Part shown: positions 44,105-53,439 of the stretch, in pieces
How positions within the stretch are numbered: position 1 is the first letter of the stretch
How the letters are laid out: each line of letters opens with the position of its first letter
From: CALKAL01 sp051846895
Lineage (GTDB): Bacteria; Bacillota; Bacilli; Bacillales; Alkalibacillaceae
Assembly: GCA_051846895.1 (NCBI GenBank)
Contig: JBPYCQ010000013.1
Coordinates: forward strand, 1-64,000
DNA: 64,000 nucleotides
Reading direction: 5' to 3'
The notes under the pieces: model-generated
Told to the model about the DNA's origin: nothing
The model's database searches: none
What the model saw: only the letters and a program-made list of their open reading frames with translations
Made by a program: the position numbers and the translations under genes

Positions 44105-44368
44105 TTATATGATTACAGCTTCTTCTACGATTTCAATTAAACGGAATCGTTTCGTAGCTGATAATGGGCGAGTCTCCATTATGCGGACGATATCGCCAGT
44201 TTTCGCTTGATTATTTTCATCATGTGCTTTGTACTTCTTAGAATATTTAACACGCTTTTTATAAAGCGGATGGAATTTATATGTTTCTACAAGGACAGTA
44301 ATTGTTTTATCCATTTTGTCAGATACAACACGTCCTGTGTAAACTTTACGAGAATTACGCTCACTCAT
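44105..44368 (-). CDS. rpsQ: 30S ribosomal protein S17
   Basis: S17 of 87 residues, an OB-fold primary 16S binder: RKVYTGRVVSDKMDKTITV, VKYSKKYKAHDE and DIVRIMETRPLSATKRFR. It follows rpmC in operon order. Confidence 0.98.
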   Translation of the reverse strand: MSERNSRKVYTGRVVSDKMDKTITVLVETYKFHPLYKKRVKYSKKYKAHDENNQAKTGDIVRIMETRPLSATKRFRLIEIVEEAVII

Positions 44369-44388
44369 TGAGGCTTACCTCCTCTCAA

Positions 44389-44592
44389 TTATCGATTATT
44401 AATGCCGAGCTCTCTTTCACGAACAACTGTTTTAAGACGAGCAATTGACTTTCTAACTTCACGGATACGAACCGTGTTTTCTAATTGTCCTGTTGCTAGC
44501 TGAAAGCGTAGGTTAAACAGTTCTTCTTTTAATGATTTAACTTTTTGTTCAATTTCGGCAGTGGTTAATTCTCTGATTTCATTAGCTTTCAT
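44389..44592 (-). CDS. rpmC: 50S ribosomal protein L29
   Basis: L29 of 67 residues, two helices near the tunnel exit: MKANEIRELTTAEIEQKV and LRFQLATGQLENTVRIREVR. The start is the ATG at 44592, overlapping the rplP end by 11 bp; the frame to 44616 lies wholly inside rplP. Confidence 0.97.
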   Translation of the reverse strand: MKANEIRELTTAEIEQKVKSLKEELFNLRFQLATGQLENTVRIREVRKSIARLKTVVRERELGINNR

Positions 44593-45016
44593 CGCTATCA
44601 CCACCAATTTCTTCACGTTTTACGAACTTAGTTCTAACCGGTAGTTTGTGAGATGCTAAACGAAGCGCTTCACGTGCCACCTCTTCACTTACTCCAGCAA
44701 TTTCGAACATTACTTTTCCTGGTTTTACTACTGCAACCCATCCTTCTGGAGCACCTTTACCGGAACCCATACGGACTTCTAATGGTTTAGCGGTTTTTGG
44801 ACGATCAGGGAAGATCTTAATCCATACTTTACCGCCACGTTTCATATAACGAGTCATCGCAATACGAGCCGCCTCGATTTGTCTACTTGTAATCCAAGCA
44901 CCGTCTTGCGCCTGTAGACCATATTCACCAAAACTAACTTGAGTACCACCTTTTGCACGGCCTTTAAGACTCACGCGATGTGGTTTACGATATTTTACAC
45001 GTTTAGGCATTAACAT
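44582..45016 (-). CDS. rplP: 50S ribosomal protein L16
   Basis: L16 of 144 residues. MLMPKRVKYRKPHRVSLKGR, EAARIAMTRYMKRGGKVWIK and RMGSGKGAPEGWVAVVKPG are signatures. Organises the A-site region of the 50S subunit. Confidence 0.98.
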   Translation of the reverse strand: MLMPKRVKYRKPHRVSLKGRAKGGTQVSFGEYGLQAQDGAWITSRQIEAARIAMTRYMKRGGKVWIKIFPDRPKTAKPLEVRMGSGKGAPEGWVAVVKPGKVMFEIAGVSEEVAREALRLASHKLPVRTKFVKREEIGGDSDES

Positions 45017-45033
45017 ATTGCTGATCCCCCTTC

Positions 45034-45678
45034 CTATTTTTTATCAGTTTTTGTTGGAAGGACTTCACCACGATAAATCCACACTTTTACTCCTAGCTTA
45101 CCGTACGTTGTGTCTGCTTCTGCAGTTCCGTAGTCGATGTCCGCACGTAATGTGTGAAGTGGTACAGTTCCTTCGTTGTATTGTTCAGCACGAGCGATAT
45201 CTGCTCCGCCAAGACGTCCAGATACTTGAGTTTTAATACCTTTTGCGCCTGCACGCATTGCACGTTGAATCGCTTGTTTTTGTACACGACGGAATGAAAC
45301 ACGATTTTCTAATTGGCGAGCAATGTTTTCAGCAACTAAAGTAGCATTCAACTCAGGTTTCTTAACTTCTACGATATTGATGTGTACGCGCTTGCCTGTT
45401 AATTCTCCAAGCTTTGTACGTAACGCTTCTACTTCTGATCCACCTTTACCGATTACCATTCCAGGCTTTGCAGTGTGGATAGATATATTAACACGGTTAG
45501 CAGCACGTTCAATTTCAATAGAAGAAACAGCTGAGTCTGCTAAACGATCTTGAATATATTCACGAATTTTAATATCTTCATGTAAAAGGTCAGCATAATC
45601 TTTTTCAGCGTACCATTTTGATTCCCAGTCACGGATAATACCTACACGAAGACCTTTCGGGTTAATTTTTTGACCCAC
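45034..45678 (-). CDS. rpsC: 30S ribosomal protein S3
   Basis: S3 of 214 residues with a KH domain (PGMVIGKGGSEVEALRTKL) and the C-terminal signature QVSGRLGGADIARAEQY and LRADIDYGTAEADTTYG. Lines the mRNA entry tunnel. Confidence 0.98.
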   Translation of the reverse strand: MGQKINPKGLRVGIIRDWESKWYAEKDYADLLHEDIKIREYIQDRLADSAVSSIEIERAANRVNISIHTAKPGMVIGKGGSEVEALRTKLGELTGKRVHINIVEVKKPELNATLVAENIARQLENRVSFRRVQKQAIQRAMRAGAKGIKTQVSGRLGGADIARAEQYNEGTVPLHTLRADIDYGTAEADTTYGKLGVKVWIYRGEVLPTKTDKK

Positions 45679-45681
45679 TGA

Positions 45682-46026
45682 CTATCCCTCCTTTTTTTCT
45701 GATACCACAACAGTAATGTGGCTAGTACGTTTATTAATAGCTGTCGCACGACCTTGAGCACGTGGACGGAACCTTTTTAAAGTTACACCTTCATTTACAT
45801 ATGCTTCAGATACGACTAAGTTTTCCGCATCTAATTCATAGTTATGTTCTGCGTTAGCAACAGCAGATTTTAATACTTTTTCAATAATTGGTGATGCTGC
45901 GCGGTTCGTATGTGCTAATATCGCGAAAGCTTCGCCTACTTCTTTTCCTCGAATTAAGTCTATGACTAAACGAGCTTTACGAGGAGCAATACGGATTGTT
46001 CTAGCTACAGCTTTAGCTTGTTGCAT
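45682..46026 (-). CDS. rplV: 50S ribosomal protein L22
   Basis: L22 of 114 residues: QAKAVARTIRIAPRKARLV and KRFRPRAQGRATAINKRTSH; the hairpin tip reaching the exit tunnel shows no evident macrolide-type insertion or deletion. Of two adjacent ATG codons I chose 46026 for ribosome-binding-site spacing; 46029 is possible. Confidence 0.98.
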   Translation of the reverse strand: MQQAKAVARTIRIAPRKARLVIDLIRGKEVGEAFAILAHTNRAASPIIEKVLKSAVANAEHNYELDAENLVVSEAYVNEGVTLKRFRPRAQGRATAINKRTSHITVVVSEKKEG

Positions 46027-46045
46027 CATGCTAACCTCCTCTCAA

Positions 46046-46324
46046 TTAGCGTTTTGTTTTCTTATCGTCACCGGCGTGGCCTCTATACATACGTGTTGGT
46101 GCGAATTCACCAAGCTTATGACCTACCATATCTTCAGTGACATATACCGGTACATGTTTACGTCCATCATATACAGCAATTGTGTGTCCTACGAATTCAG
46201 GGAAAATTGTTGAACGACGAGACCATGTTTTAATTACTTGTTTTTTGTTTTCATCGTTCATTTTTCTAACTTTCGTTAGTAAATGCTCGTCAGCAAATGG
46301 CCCTTTTTTCAAACTGCGACCCAT
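46046..46324 (-). CDS. rpsS: 30S ribosomal protein S19
   Basis: S19 of 92 residues: GRSLKKGPFADEHLLTKV, WSRRSTIFPEFVGHTIAVY and GEFAPTRMYRGHAGDDKK. Partner of S13 in the 30S head. Confidence 0.98.
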   Translation of the reverse strand: MGRSLKKGPFADEHLLTKVRKMNDENKKQVIKTWSRRSTIFPEFVGHTIAVYDGRKHVPVYVTEDMVGHKLGEFAPTRMYRGHAGDDKKTKR

Positions 46325-46372
46325 GAATTAACCTCCTTCCACTATTAAGCAACAATCATTTGCTTTCTAAGG

Positions 46373-47206
46373 TTATTTTTTACGACGACGTACAATAAAT
46401 TTATCTGATGCTTTATTGCGTTTACGAGTTTTAAGACCAAGAGTAGGTTTGCCCCATGGACTCATTGGAGAAGGCATACCAATTGGAGCTCTACCTTCAC
46501 CACCACCGTGTGGGTGATCGTTAGGGTTCATAACTGATCCACGAACTGTTGGGCGAATACCTTTCCAACGGCTACGACCTGCTTTACCAACTCTAACTAA
46601 CTCGTGTTCAATGTTACCTACTTGACCGATTGTCGCACGGCAAGTACTTAAAATCATACGTGTTTCACCTGATGCCAAACGTACTAATGTATATTTGTCA
46701 TCTTCTTTACCTAAGATTTGTGCTGATGAACCTGCAGAACGAACTAATTGACCACCAAAACCTGGTTTTAATTCGATATTATGAACTGTTGTACCTACAG
46801 GAATTTTATTTAAAGGTAACGCGTTACCTACTTTAATATCTGCACCTTCACCAGACATAATTTCTTGACCTACTTTAAGACCTTTAGGTGCTAGGATGTA
46901 GCGTTTCTCACCATCTACATAATTGACTAATGCAATGTTTGCAGAGCGGTTTGGATCGTATTCGATAGTAGCAACGCGGCCTGGTATACCATCTTTGTTG
47001 CGTTTGAAGTCGATAATACGATATTGACGCTTATGTCCTCCACCGTGATGACGAACCGTTAGTTTTCCTTGGTGGTTACGACCTGCACGCTTTTTAAGTG
47101 GTGCGAGCAAGGATTTCTCAGGCTTATCTGTCGTAATTTCATCGTTAGTTAAAGTTGTCATGTTACGACGCCCATTACTAGTCGGTTTATACTTTTTAAT
47201 CGCCAT
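46373..47206 (-). CDS. rplB: 50S ribosomal protein L2
   Basis: L2 of 277 residues, near the peptidyl-transferase centre. AIKKYKPTSNGRRNMT, GRNHQGKLTVRHHGGGHKR and the signature region VMNPNDHPHGGGEGRAPIG with the conserved His are intact. The second ATG (47206) is chosen; the first is at 47209. Confidence 0.98.
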   Translation of the reverse strand: MAIKKYKPTSNGRRNMTTLTNDEITTDKPEKSLLAPLKKRAGRNHQGKLTVRHHGGGHKRQYRIIDFKRNKDGIPGRVATIEYDPNRSANIALVNYVDGEKRYILAPKGLKVGQEIMSGEGADIKVGNALPLNKIPVGTTVHNIELKPGFGGQLVRSAGSSAQILGKEDDKYTLVRLASGETRMILSTCRATIGQVGNIEHELVRVGKAGRSRWKGIRPTVRGSVMNPNDHPHGGGEGRAPIGMPSPMSPWGKPTLGLKTRKRNKASDKFIVRRRKK

Positions 47207-47247
47207 CATTTTTCCCTCCTTTAATTTCTAGTTAATAGTTATTTCTT

Positions 47248-47538
47248 TTATACACCTTCAAAGAAGTCTAGTTCTTTACTATCTTCTGATAACGTCACAA
47301 CCGCTTTTTTACGGTCTGGGCGATAACCGCCGTAACGTCCCATTCTTCTAAACTTACCTTTTAAGTTGATTGTGTTTACTTTCTCAACTTTAACACCAAA
47401 GATTGACTCTACTGCATCTTTAATTTCCGTTTTGTTTGCTTTAGTTGAAACTTCAAAAGTATATTTTTTATCAGCCATTAAGTCTGCAGAGTGTTCTGTA
47501 ATTACCGGGCGCTTAATAATATCTCTTGGATCTTTCAT
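47248..47538 (-). CDS. rplW: 50S ribosomal protein L23
   Basis: L23 of 96 residues at the tunnel exit, docking site for trigger factor and SRP. DPRDIIKRPVITEHSADLM and KKYTFEVSTKANKTEIKDAV are family motifs. The start overlaps the rplD stop by one base. Confidence 0.98.
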   Translation of the reverse strand: MKDPRDIIKRPVITEHSADLMADKKYTFEVSTKANKTEIKDAVESIFGVKVEKVNTINLKGKFRRMGRYGGYRPDRKKAVVTLSEDSKELDFFEGV

Positions 47539-48161
47539 TATGAAAGCACCTCCCCTGCTTTTTCAGCTGCTTCTTTAGTAATAAACAGCTTATCATACTT
47601 GATTAAATCTAATACGTTAATTTGTTCTACTGATAGAACATGCACGCCTTGAATGTTATTAGCTGAACGAACGATGTTTTCGTCATTATTTGCTGTAACA
47701 ATTAAAACTTTATTGTTAACTTCAAAGTTATTTAATAAGTTTACGATTTCTTTTGTTTTTGGTTGATCGATAGTCAACGCTTCTAATACGTAAATTTCAT
47801 CATTTTTAACTTTTGATGACAACGCAGAGCGTAATGCTAAACGACGAACTTTTTTCGGTAACTTATAGCTATAGCTACGCGGAGTTGGTCCGAAAACAGT
47901 TCCACCACCAACCCATTGCGGTGAACGAATAGATCCTTGGCGAGCACGACCAGTACCTTTTTGACGCCACGGCTTACGTCCTCCACCACGAACTTCAGAA
48001 CGATTTTTTACTTTATGTGTTCCTTGTCGCAAAGACGCTCTTTGCATCACTACAGCTTCATGAAGAACACTTTCATTAGGTTCAATTCCGAATACACGAT
48101 CTGCTAGTTCGAAATCGCCAACTTGAGATCCTGTTTGATTGTATAGTGCTACTTTAGGCAT
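47538..48161 (-). CDS. rplD: 50S ribosomal protein L4
   Basis: L4 of 207 residues. MPKVALYNQTGSQVGDFEL starts at the ATG at 48161 (the frame to 48179 contains the ribosome binding site). The loop GGGRKPWRQKGTGRARQG lines the exit tunnel and is wild-type in appearance. Confidence 0.98.
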   Translation of the reverse strand: MPKVALYNQTGSQVGDFELADRVFGIEPNESVLHEAVVMQRASLRQGTHKVKNRSEVRGGGRKPWRQKGTGRARQGSIRSPQWVGGGTVFGPTPRSYSYKLPKKVRRLALRSALSSKVKNDEIYVLEALTIDQPKTKEIVNLLNNFEVNNKVLIVTANNDENIVRSANNIQGVHVLSVEQINVLDLIKYDKLFITKEAAEKAGEVLS

Positions 48162-48186
48162 GACATATCCTCCCTTCATCCATTAT

Positions 48187-48816
48187 TTAGTTAGCCTTAA
48201 CCGCACTTGTAATTTTTACGAAAGACTTTTTCGCACCTGGAACATTTCCCTTAATAAGGATTAAATTGTTTTCAGTATCCACTTTAACAATTTCTAAGTT
48301 TTGAATAGTAACTGTTTCGCCACCCATTTGTCCAGGTAATTTTTTACCTTTAAATACGCGCGCTGGATCAACAGCACCTAATGTACCTGGTCCACGATGA
48401 TAATGAGAACCGTGAGTCATAGGTCCGCGTGATTGATTATGTCGTTTAATAGAACCTTGGAACCCTTTACCTTTTGAAGTTCCAGTTACATCGACTTTAT
48501 CTCCTGGTTGAAAAATATCCACGCTAATCGCTTGACCTAATTCAAATTCGTCAAGATTAGCATTACGGATTTCGCGAACGAAGCGCTTAGGCTTTGCTTC
48601 TGCTTTTTCTGCATGACCTTTTTCAGGTTTATTCATGCGGTTTTCCTTCTTATCCGCAAAACCGATTTGGACAGCTTCATAGCCATCATTTTCAGTTGTT
48701 TTCTTTTGTAAAACAACGTTATCCTCTGCTTGAATGACTGTTACAGGAACTAATACTCCTTCTTCAGAGAAAAGTTGTGTCATTCCGATTTTACGTCCTA
48801 AGATTCCTTTCGCCAT
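48187..48816 (-). CDS. rplC: 50S ribosomal protein L3
   Basis: L3 of 209 residues: KGILGRKIGMTQLFSEEG, GTSKGKGFQGSIKRHNQSR and GPGTLGAVDPARVFKGKKL. The extension near the peptidyl-transferase centre looks ordinary. Second gene of the S10 operon. Confidence 0.98.
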   Translation of the reverse strand: MAKGILGRKIGMTQLFSEEGVLVPVTVIQAEDNVVLQKKTTENDGYEAVQIGFADKKENRMNKPEKGHAEKAEAKPKRFVREIRNANLDEFELGQAISVDIFQPGDKVDVTGTSKGKGFQGSIKRHNQSRGPMTHGSHYHRGPGTLGAVDPARVFKGKKLPGQMGGETVTIQNLEIVKVDTENNLILIKGNVPGAKKSFVKITSAVKAN

Positions 48817-48843
48817 CCGTTACACCTCCTAAAAAAATATATT

Positions 48844-49152
48844 TTATAGTTTAATTTCAATATCTACGCCAGATGGTAAATCTAAACGCATTAATGAGTC
48901 CACCGTTTGTGGAGTTGGGCTCAAAATATCAATCAGACGTTTATGGGTACGCATTTCAAATTGTTCACGTGAATCTTTGTATTTGTGTACCGCACGTAAG
49001 ATTGTATAAACTGAGCGTTCTGTTGGCAATGGGATTGGACCAGACACATCTGCTCCTGAACGTTTTGCCGTTTCTACGATTTTTTCAGCTGATTGATCTA
49101 GAATTCGGTGATCATAAGCTTTTAATCGAATACGAATTTTTTCTTTTGCCAT
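48844..49152 (-). CDS. rpsJ: 30S ribosomal protein S10
   Basis: S10 of 102 residues, also the NusE factor in antitermination. KEKIRIRLKAYDHRILDQS and GPIPLPTERSVYTILRAVH; the loop with KYKDSREQFEMRTHKRLI includes the Lys-Tyr-Lys linked to tetracycline response and is of the common form. First gene of the superoperon, behind its own promoter. Confidence 0.98.
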   Translation of the reverse strand: MAKEKIRIRLKAYDHRILDQSAEKIVETAKRSGADVSGPIPLPTERSVYTILRAVHKYKDSREQFEMRTHKRLIDILSPTPQTVDSLMRLDLPSGVDIEIKL

Positions 49153-49211
49153 TATTTTCCCTCCTTTTTTCGCCTATCTTCAAAACAGACTTACTCAGCG
49201 GAAATTTCCCT

Positions 49212-49316
49212 ACACCCTGCCATGGCAAAGGGGCCGGGTGTGTCGGCAACCTTCCACTTCATCGCCTTTTTGACTGCAACATTTGTTATTATATAAAAAT
49301 CTCGCTACTAATGCAA
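49212..49316 (-). promoter_or_regulatory. S10 operon promoter and leader hairpin
   Basis: Minus strand: TTGCAT (49311-49316), 17 bp, TATAAT (49288-49293). The resulting leader of about 130 nt can pair ACACCC with GGGTGT (49236-49241 and 49212-49217) and contains the palindrome TGCCATGGCA in between. A regulator is not known to me. The remaining gap to the tuf terminator shows nothing clear. Confidence 0.65.
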
Positions 49317-49420
49317 GAAAAAATCTATAAAAATGTGAAGTTTCATCGATTATTTTACATATTGGTTAGTAATGTTTCAACAATCGATAAAGATTCAGAA
49401 TTATTATTAAATAATGTTTA

Positions 49421-49455
49421 AAATTAAAGGAGGTTGCCGAGCTATTCGGCAACCT
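49421..49455 (-). terminator. Terminator after tuf
   Basis: Minus strand: AGGTTGCCG, loop AATAGCT, CGGCAACCT, followed by CCTTTAATTTT. It separates the str operon (rpsL-rpsG-fusA-tuf) from the S10 operon. Confidence 0.85.
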
Positions 49456-49487
49456 CTATTTTTAGATTTATAATCTTATATTTATGA

Positions 49488-50678
49488 TTATTTTTGGATT
49501 GAAGCTACTACTCCAGCTCCAACAGTACGTCCGCCTTCACGAATTGAGAATTTAGTTCCTTCTTCAATCGCGATTGGAGAGATTAATTCAACAGTCATTT
49601 CAATGTTATCTCCAGGCATAACCATTTCTACTCCTTCTGGAAGCTCGATAACTCCAGTTACGTCTGTAGTACGGAAGTAGAATTGTGGACGGTAGTTTGA
49701 GAAGAATGGAGTATGACGTCCACCTTCTTCTTTAGATAATACATATACTTCAGCTTTGAAGTTAGTATGTGGAGTAATTGTTCCAGGTGCAGCTAAAACT
49801 TGACCGCGTTTAATATCTTCACGAGATACCCCACGTAGAAGTGCACCGATGTTATCTCCAGCTTCAGCATAGTCTAGAAGCTTACGGAACATCTCAACTC
49901 CAGTAACAGTTGTTTTAGAAGCTTCTTCAGCTAAACCGATAATTTCAACTTCGTCACCAACTTTAATTTGTCCACGCTCAACACGACCTGTAGCAACTGT
50001 ACCACGACCAGTAATAGAGAAAACGTCCTCAACTGGCATCATGAATGGCTTGTCAGTGTCACGCTCAGGAGTTGGAATGTAATCGTCAACAGCTGCCATT
50101 AGTTCAACGATTGCATTTTCATACTCTTCGTCTCCTTCAAGAGCTTTAAGAGCTGAACCTTTAATAACTGGTACATCATCACCAGGGAAGTCGTATTCTG
50201 TTAATAGATCACGAACTTCCATTTCTACTAATTCAAGTAGTTCTTCATCGTCTACCATGTCGCATTTGTTTAAGAATACAACAATAGCAGGAACACCTAC
50301 TTGACGAGAAAGTAGAATGTGCTCACGAGTTTGTGGCATTGGGCCGTCAGCAGCAGATACTACTAAAATACCCCCGTCCATTTGTGCAGCACCAGTGATC
50401 ATGTTTTTAACATAGTCAGCGTGTCCTGGGCAGTCAACGTGAGCATAGTGACGATTGTCAGTTTCATACTCAACGTGAGAAGTAGCGATTGTAATTCCAC
50501 GCTCTTTTTCTTCTGGCGCACCATCGATTTGGTCATAAGCCATAGCTGAACCTTTACCAGATTTTTTGTGCATAACTGTTGTGATTGCAGCAGTTAATGT
50601 AGTTTTACCATGGTCAACGTGTCCAATAGTACCAACGTTAACGTGTGGTTTGGAACGGTCAAATTTTTCTTTTGACAT
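49488..50678 (-). CDS. tuf: Elongation factor Tu
   Basis: EF-Tu of 396 residues. G1 GHVDHGKTT, G3 DCPGHADY, G4 NKCDMVDD and G5 SALKALEG are intact, as are domain II (VFSITGRGTVATGRVERG) and domain III. Nothing in the known kirromycin region stands out. It is separated from fusA by 121 bp with a 14-bp hairpin. Confidence 0.99.
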   Translation of the reverse strand: MSKEKFDRSKPHVNVGTIGHVDHGKTTLTAAITTVMHKKSGKGSAMAYDQIDGAPEEKERGITIATSHVEYETDNRHYAHVDCPGHADYVKNMITGAAQMDGGILVVSAADGPMPQTREHILLSRQVGVPAIVVFLNKCDMVDDEELLELVEMEVRDLLTEYDFPGDDVPVIKGSALKALEGDEEYENAIVELMAAVDDYIPTPERDTDKPFMMPVEDVFSITGRGTVATGRVERGQIKVGDEVEIIGLAEEASKTTVTGVEMFRKLLDYAEAGDNIGALLRGVSREDIKRGQVLAAPGTITPHTNFKAEVYVLSKEEGGRHTPFFSNYRPQFYFRTTDVTGVIELPEGVEMVMPGDNIEMTVELISPIAIEEGTKFSIREGGRTVGAGVVASIQK

Positions 50679-50726
50679 TTATATTTCCTCCTTAAAAAAA
50701 TAGATTTTATATGTTTTTTATATTGT

Positions 50727-50760
50727 ACAGCTGTCCTCTAATTTCATAGAAGACAACTGT
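50727..50760 (-). other. 14-bp hairpin in the fusA-tuf gap
   Basis: Minus strand ACAGTTGTCTTCTA pairs along its full length (two G-T wobbles) with TAGAGGACAGCTGT around a 6-nt loop. No T-run follows directly, so it is not a standard terminator; it could be a processing or stability element that lets tuf be expressed above fusA. Confidence 0.6.
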
Positions 50761-50799
50761 TTACAATTTTGTTATACGGCATTTAGTTAAAAAAATCAA

Positions 50800-52878
50800 T
50801 TATTGGCCGCTATTTTTTTTGATAATCTCTTCTGAAATAGACTTTGGAACCTCTTCATAATGACTAAAGTGCATTGAGTATGTTCCGCGTCCTTGTGTGT
50901 TTGAACGTAATGCTGTTGCATAACCAAACATTTCTGAAAGTGGTACAAAGGCATTTACAACAGATGCATTACCGCGTGAACCCATACCTTCTACACGTCC
51001 ACGACGAGATGTTACATCTCCCATAATATCACCCATGTATTCTTCAGGAATAACGATTTCTACTTTCATCATTGGCTCAAGTAGTACTGGGTTACATTTG
51101 TTCTTAGCGGCTTTCAGTGCCATAGATGCTGCAATTCTAAACGCCGTCTCACTTGAGTCGACATCGTGATAAGAACCATCGTATAGAGATGCTTTAACGT
51201 CGATTAGTGGATATCCAGCTAACACTCCGTTTTCCATCGCTTCTTTAATACCCGCTTCAACAGCTGGTATATATTCTCTTGGGACAACCCCACCTACGAT
51301 GTTATTGTTGAATTCGAATCCTGCACCTTCTTCGTTAGGCTCGAACTTAATCCAAACGTGACCGTATTGTCCACGTCCACCAGACTGACGAACAAATTTA
51401 CCTTCAACTTCAGCCGCTTGGCGGAATGTTTCACGGTACGCTACTTGTGGAGCACCTACATTCGCCTCTACTTTAAACTCACGTTTCAAACGGTCAACGA
51501 TAATGTCAAGGTGTAGCTCACCCATTCCATGAATAATCGTTTGTCCTGTTTCTTCGTTTGTTTCTGTGCGGAATGTCGGGTCTTCTTCAGCTAGTTTCCC
51601 TAACGCAATACCCATTTTATCTTGGTCTGCTTTAGTTTTTGGTTCGATAGCAACCGCGATAACTGGTTCAGGAAATTCCATTGACTCTAAGATAACCTGA
51701 CTTTTCTCATCACACAATGTATCACCAGTTCCAGTATCTTTTAGTCCAACACCTGCAGCGATATCACCAGCGTAAACCATATCTACTTCTTCACGGTGGT
51801 TTGCGTGCATCTGTAGAATACGACCGATACGTTCACGTTTACCTTTAATTGTATTCTGAACATATGAACCGCTACTTAATGTACCAGAGTAAACTCTGAA
51901 GAATGTTAATTTACCAACGAATGGGTCTGTCATAACTTTGAACGCTAATGCAGAAAATGGTTCTTTATCATCAGATTTACGCTCAATTTGCTCTTCAGAA
52001 TCTGGTTTGAATCCTTGAATCGGAGGTACATCTAATGGTGATGGTAAATAATCAATAACACCATCAAGTAATAGCTGTACACCTTTGTTTTTAAAAGCAG
52101 ATCCACAAAACACTGGGTAAAATTCTACATCACATGTTGCTTTACGGATTCCAGCTTTTAGTTCTTCTTTTGTAATTTCTTCACCTTCTAGAAATTTCAT
52201 CATTAGATCTTCATCTAATTCTGAAACTGCTTCTACTAGGCGGTTGCGATACTCTTCAGCTTGCTCTAAATATTCATCTGGAATATCTCTAGCTTCCGCA
52301 CGAGTACCTAAATCATCTTCATAGAAGTAGGCTTTCATCTCTACTAAATCGATGATTCCTTCAAAGTTGTCTTCTGCTCCAATTGGTAGTTGAACAGGAT
52401 GTGCATTAGCACCTAGGCGTTCTTCTAAAGTCCCTACTGAATATAGGAAGTCAGCACCTGTTTTATCCATTTTATTAATGAAAACTATACGTGGAACACC
52501 ATATGTTGTAGCTTGGCGCCACACTGTTTCAGTTTGTGGTTCAACACCTGATTGAGCATCTAATAATGCAATTGCACCATCAAGTACACGAAGTGAGCGT
52601 TCAACTTCAACTGTGAAGTCTACGTGCCCTGGTGTATCAATGATATTTAGACGATGGTCATGCCATTGAGCTGTTGTCGCAGCTGACGTGATTGTAATAC
52701 CACGTTCTTGCTCCTGCTCCATCCAGTCCATTTGGGCAGCACCTTCGTGAGTCTCTCCCAACTTGTGAATACGCCCTGTATAAAAAAGGATACGCTCTGT
52801 ACAAGTTGTTTTACCGGCATCGATGTGAGCCATGATCCCGATATTTCGATATTTGTCCAAGGAGAACTCTCTAGGCAT
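50800..52878 (-). CDS. fusA: Elongation factor G
   Basis: EF-G of 692 residues, the translocase GTPase. G1 AHIDAGKTT, G3 DTPGHVDFT, G4 NKMDKTGAD; domain IV contains QSGGRGQYGHVWIKFEP, and EPMMKVEIVIPEEYMGDIMG begins domain V. Length and motifs match B. subtilis. ATG start at 52878 after GGAAAGGAG. Confidence 0.99.
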   Translation of the reverse strand: MPREFSLDKYRNIGIMAHIDAGKTTCTERILFYTGRIHKLGETHEGAAQMDWMEQEQERGITITSAATTAQWHDHRLNIIDTPGHVDFTVEVERSLRVLDGAIALLDAQSGVEPQTETVWRQATTYGVPRIVFINKMDKTGADFLYSVGTLEERLGANAHPVQLPIGAEDNFEGIIDLVEMKAYFYEDDLGTRAEARDIPDEYLEQAEEYRNRLVEAVSELDEDLMMKFLEGEEITKEELKAGIRKATCDVEFYPVFCGSAFKNKGVQLLLDGVIDYLPSPLDVPPIQGFKPDSEEQIERKSDDKEPFSALAFKVMTDPFVGKLTFFRVYSGTLSSGSYVQNTIKGKRERIGRILQMHANHREEVDMVYAGDIAAGVGLKDTGTGDTLCDEKSQVILESMEFPEPVIAVAIEPKTKADQDKMGIALGKLAEEDPTFRTETNEETGQTIIHGMGELHLDIIVDRLKREFKVEANVGAPQVAYRETFRQAAEVEGKFVRQSGGRGQYGHVWIKFEPNEEGAGFEFNNNIVGGVVPREYIPAVEAGIKEAMENGVLAGYPLIDVKASLYDGSYHDVDSSETAFRIAASMALKAAKNKCNPVLLEPMMKVEIVIPEEYMGDIMGDVTSRRGRVEGMGSRGNASVVNAFVPLSEMFGYATALRSNTQGRGTYSMHFSHYEEVPKSISEEIIKKNSGQ

Positions 52879-52928
52879 TTTCGTCTCTCCTTTCCTGATT
52901 TAGGCTATAGTTTTAGTTTGATAAAATA

Positions 52929-53399
52929 TTACCAACGGTAGTGAGCAAATGCTTTGTTTGCTTCTGCCATTTTGTGCATTTCTTCACGACGTTTAACCGC
53001 CGCACCTGTATTATTTGCAGCATCTAGAATTTCATTAGCTAAACGTTCTTCCATAGTTTTTTCACCGCGAAGTCTAGAATAGTTTACGATAAAACGCAAA
53101 CCTAATGCTTGACGACGTTCTGGGCGAACTTCCATAGGAACTTGATAGTTTGATCCACCAACACGTCTAGCACGTACTTCTAATACTGGCATCACATTTT
53201 TCATTGCTTCTTCGAAAACTTCCATAGCATCGCGTCCGCTACGATCTTTCACTAACTCAAATGCATTATAAAGTATTTTTTGAGCGACACCTTTTTTACC
53301 GTCAACCATGATTTGGTTAATTAATCTAGTGACTAATTTTGAGTTATAAATCGGATCTGGTAAAACGTCTCGCTTAGGAACTGACCCTTTACGTGGCAT
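52929..53399 (-). CDS. rpsG: 30S ribosomal protein S7
   Basis: S7 of 156 residues, primary binder of the 16S 3' domain. PRKGSVPKRDVLPDPIYNSK, KKGVAQKILYNAFELVKD and RRVGGSNYQVPMEVRPERR are signatures; C-terminus NKAFAHYRW is typical. Lies between rpsL and fusA. Confidence 0.98.
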   Translation of the reverse strand: MPRKGSVPKRDVLPDPIYNSKLVTRLINQIMVDGKKGVAQKILYNAFELVKDRSGRDAMEVFEEAMKNVMPVLEVRARRVGGSNYQVPMEVRPERRQALGLRFIVNYSRLRGEKTMEERLANEILDAANNTGAAVKRREEMHKMAEANKAFAHYRW

Positions 53400-53439
53400 G
53401 AATAGTTCCTCCTTTCCACGTGGTATTTATTTAAACGGT

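Noticed and set aside
49231..49455. Shared GGTTGCCG between the rpsJ leader and the tuf terminator as a regulatory pair
   Set aside because: Only eight bases are shared and one copy is explained fully by the terminator stem; chance is enough.
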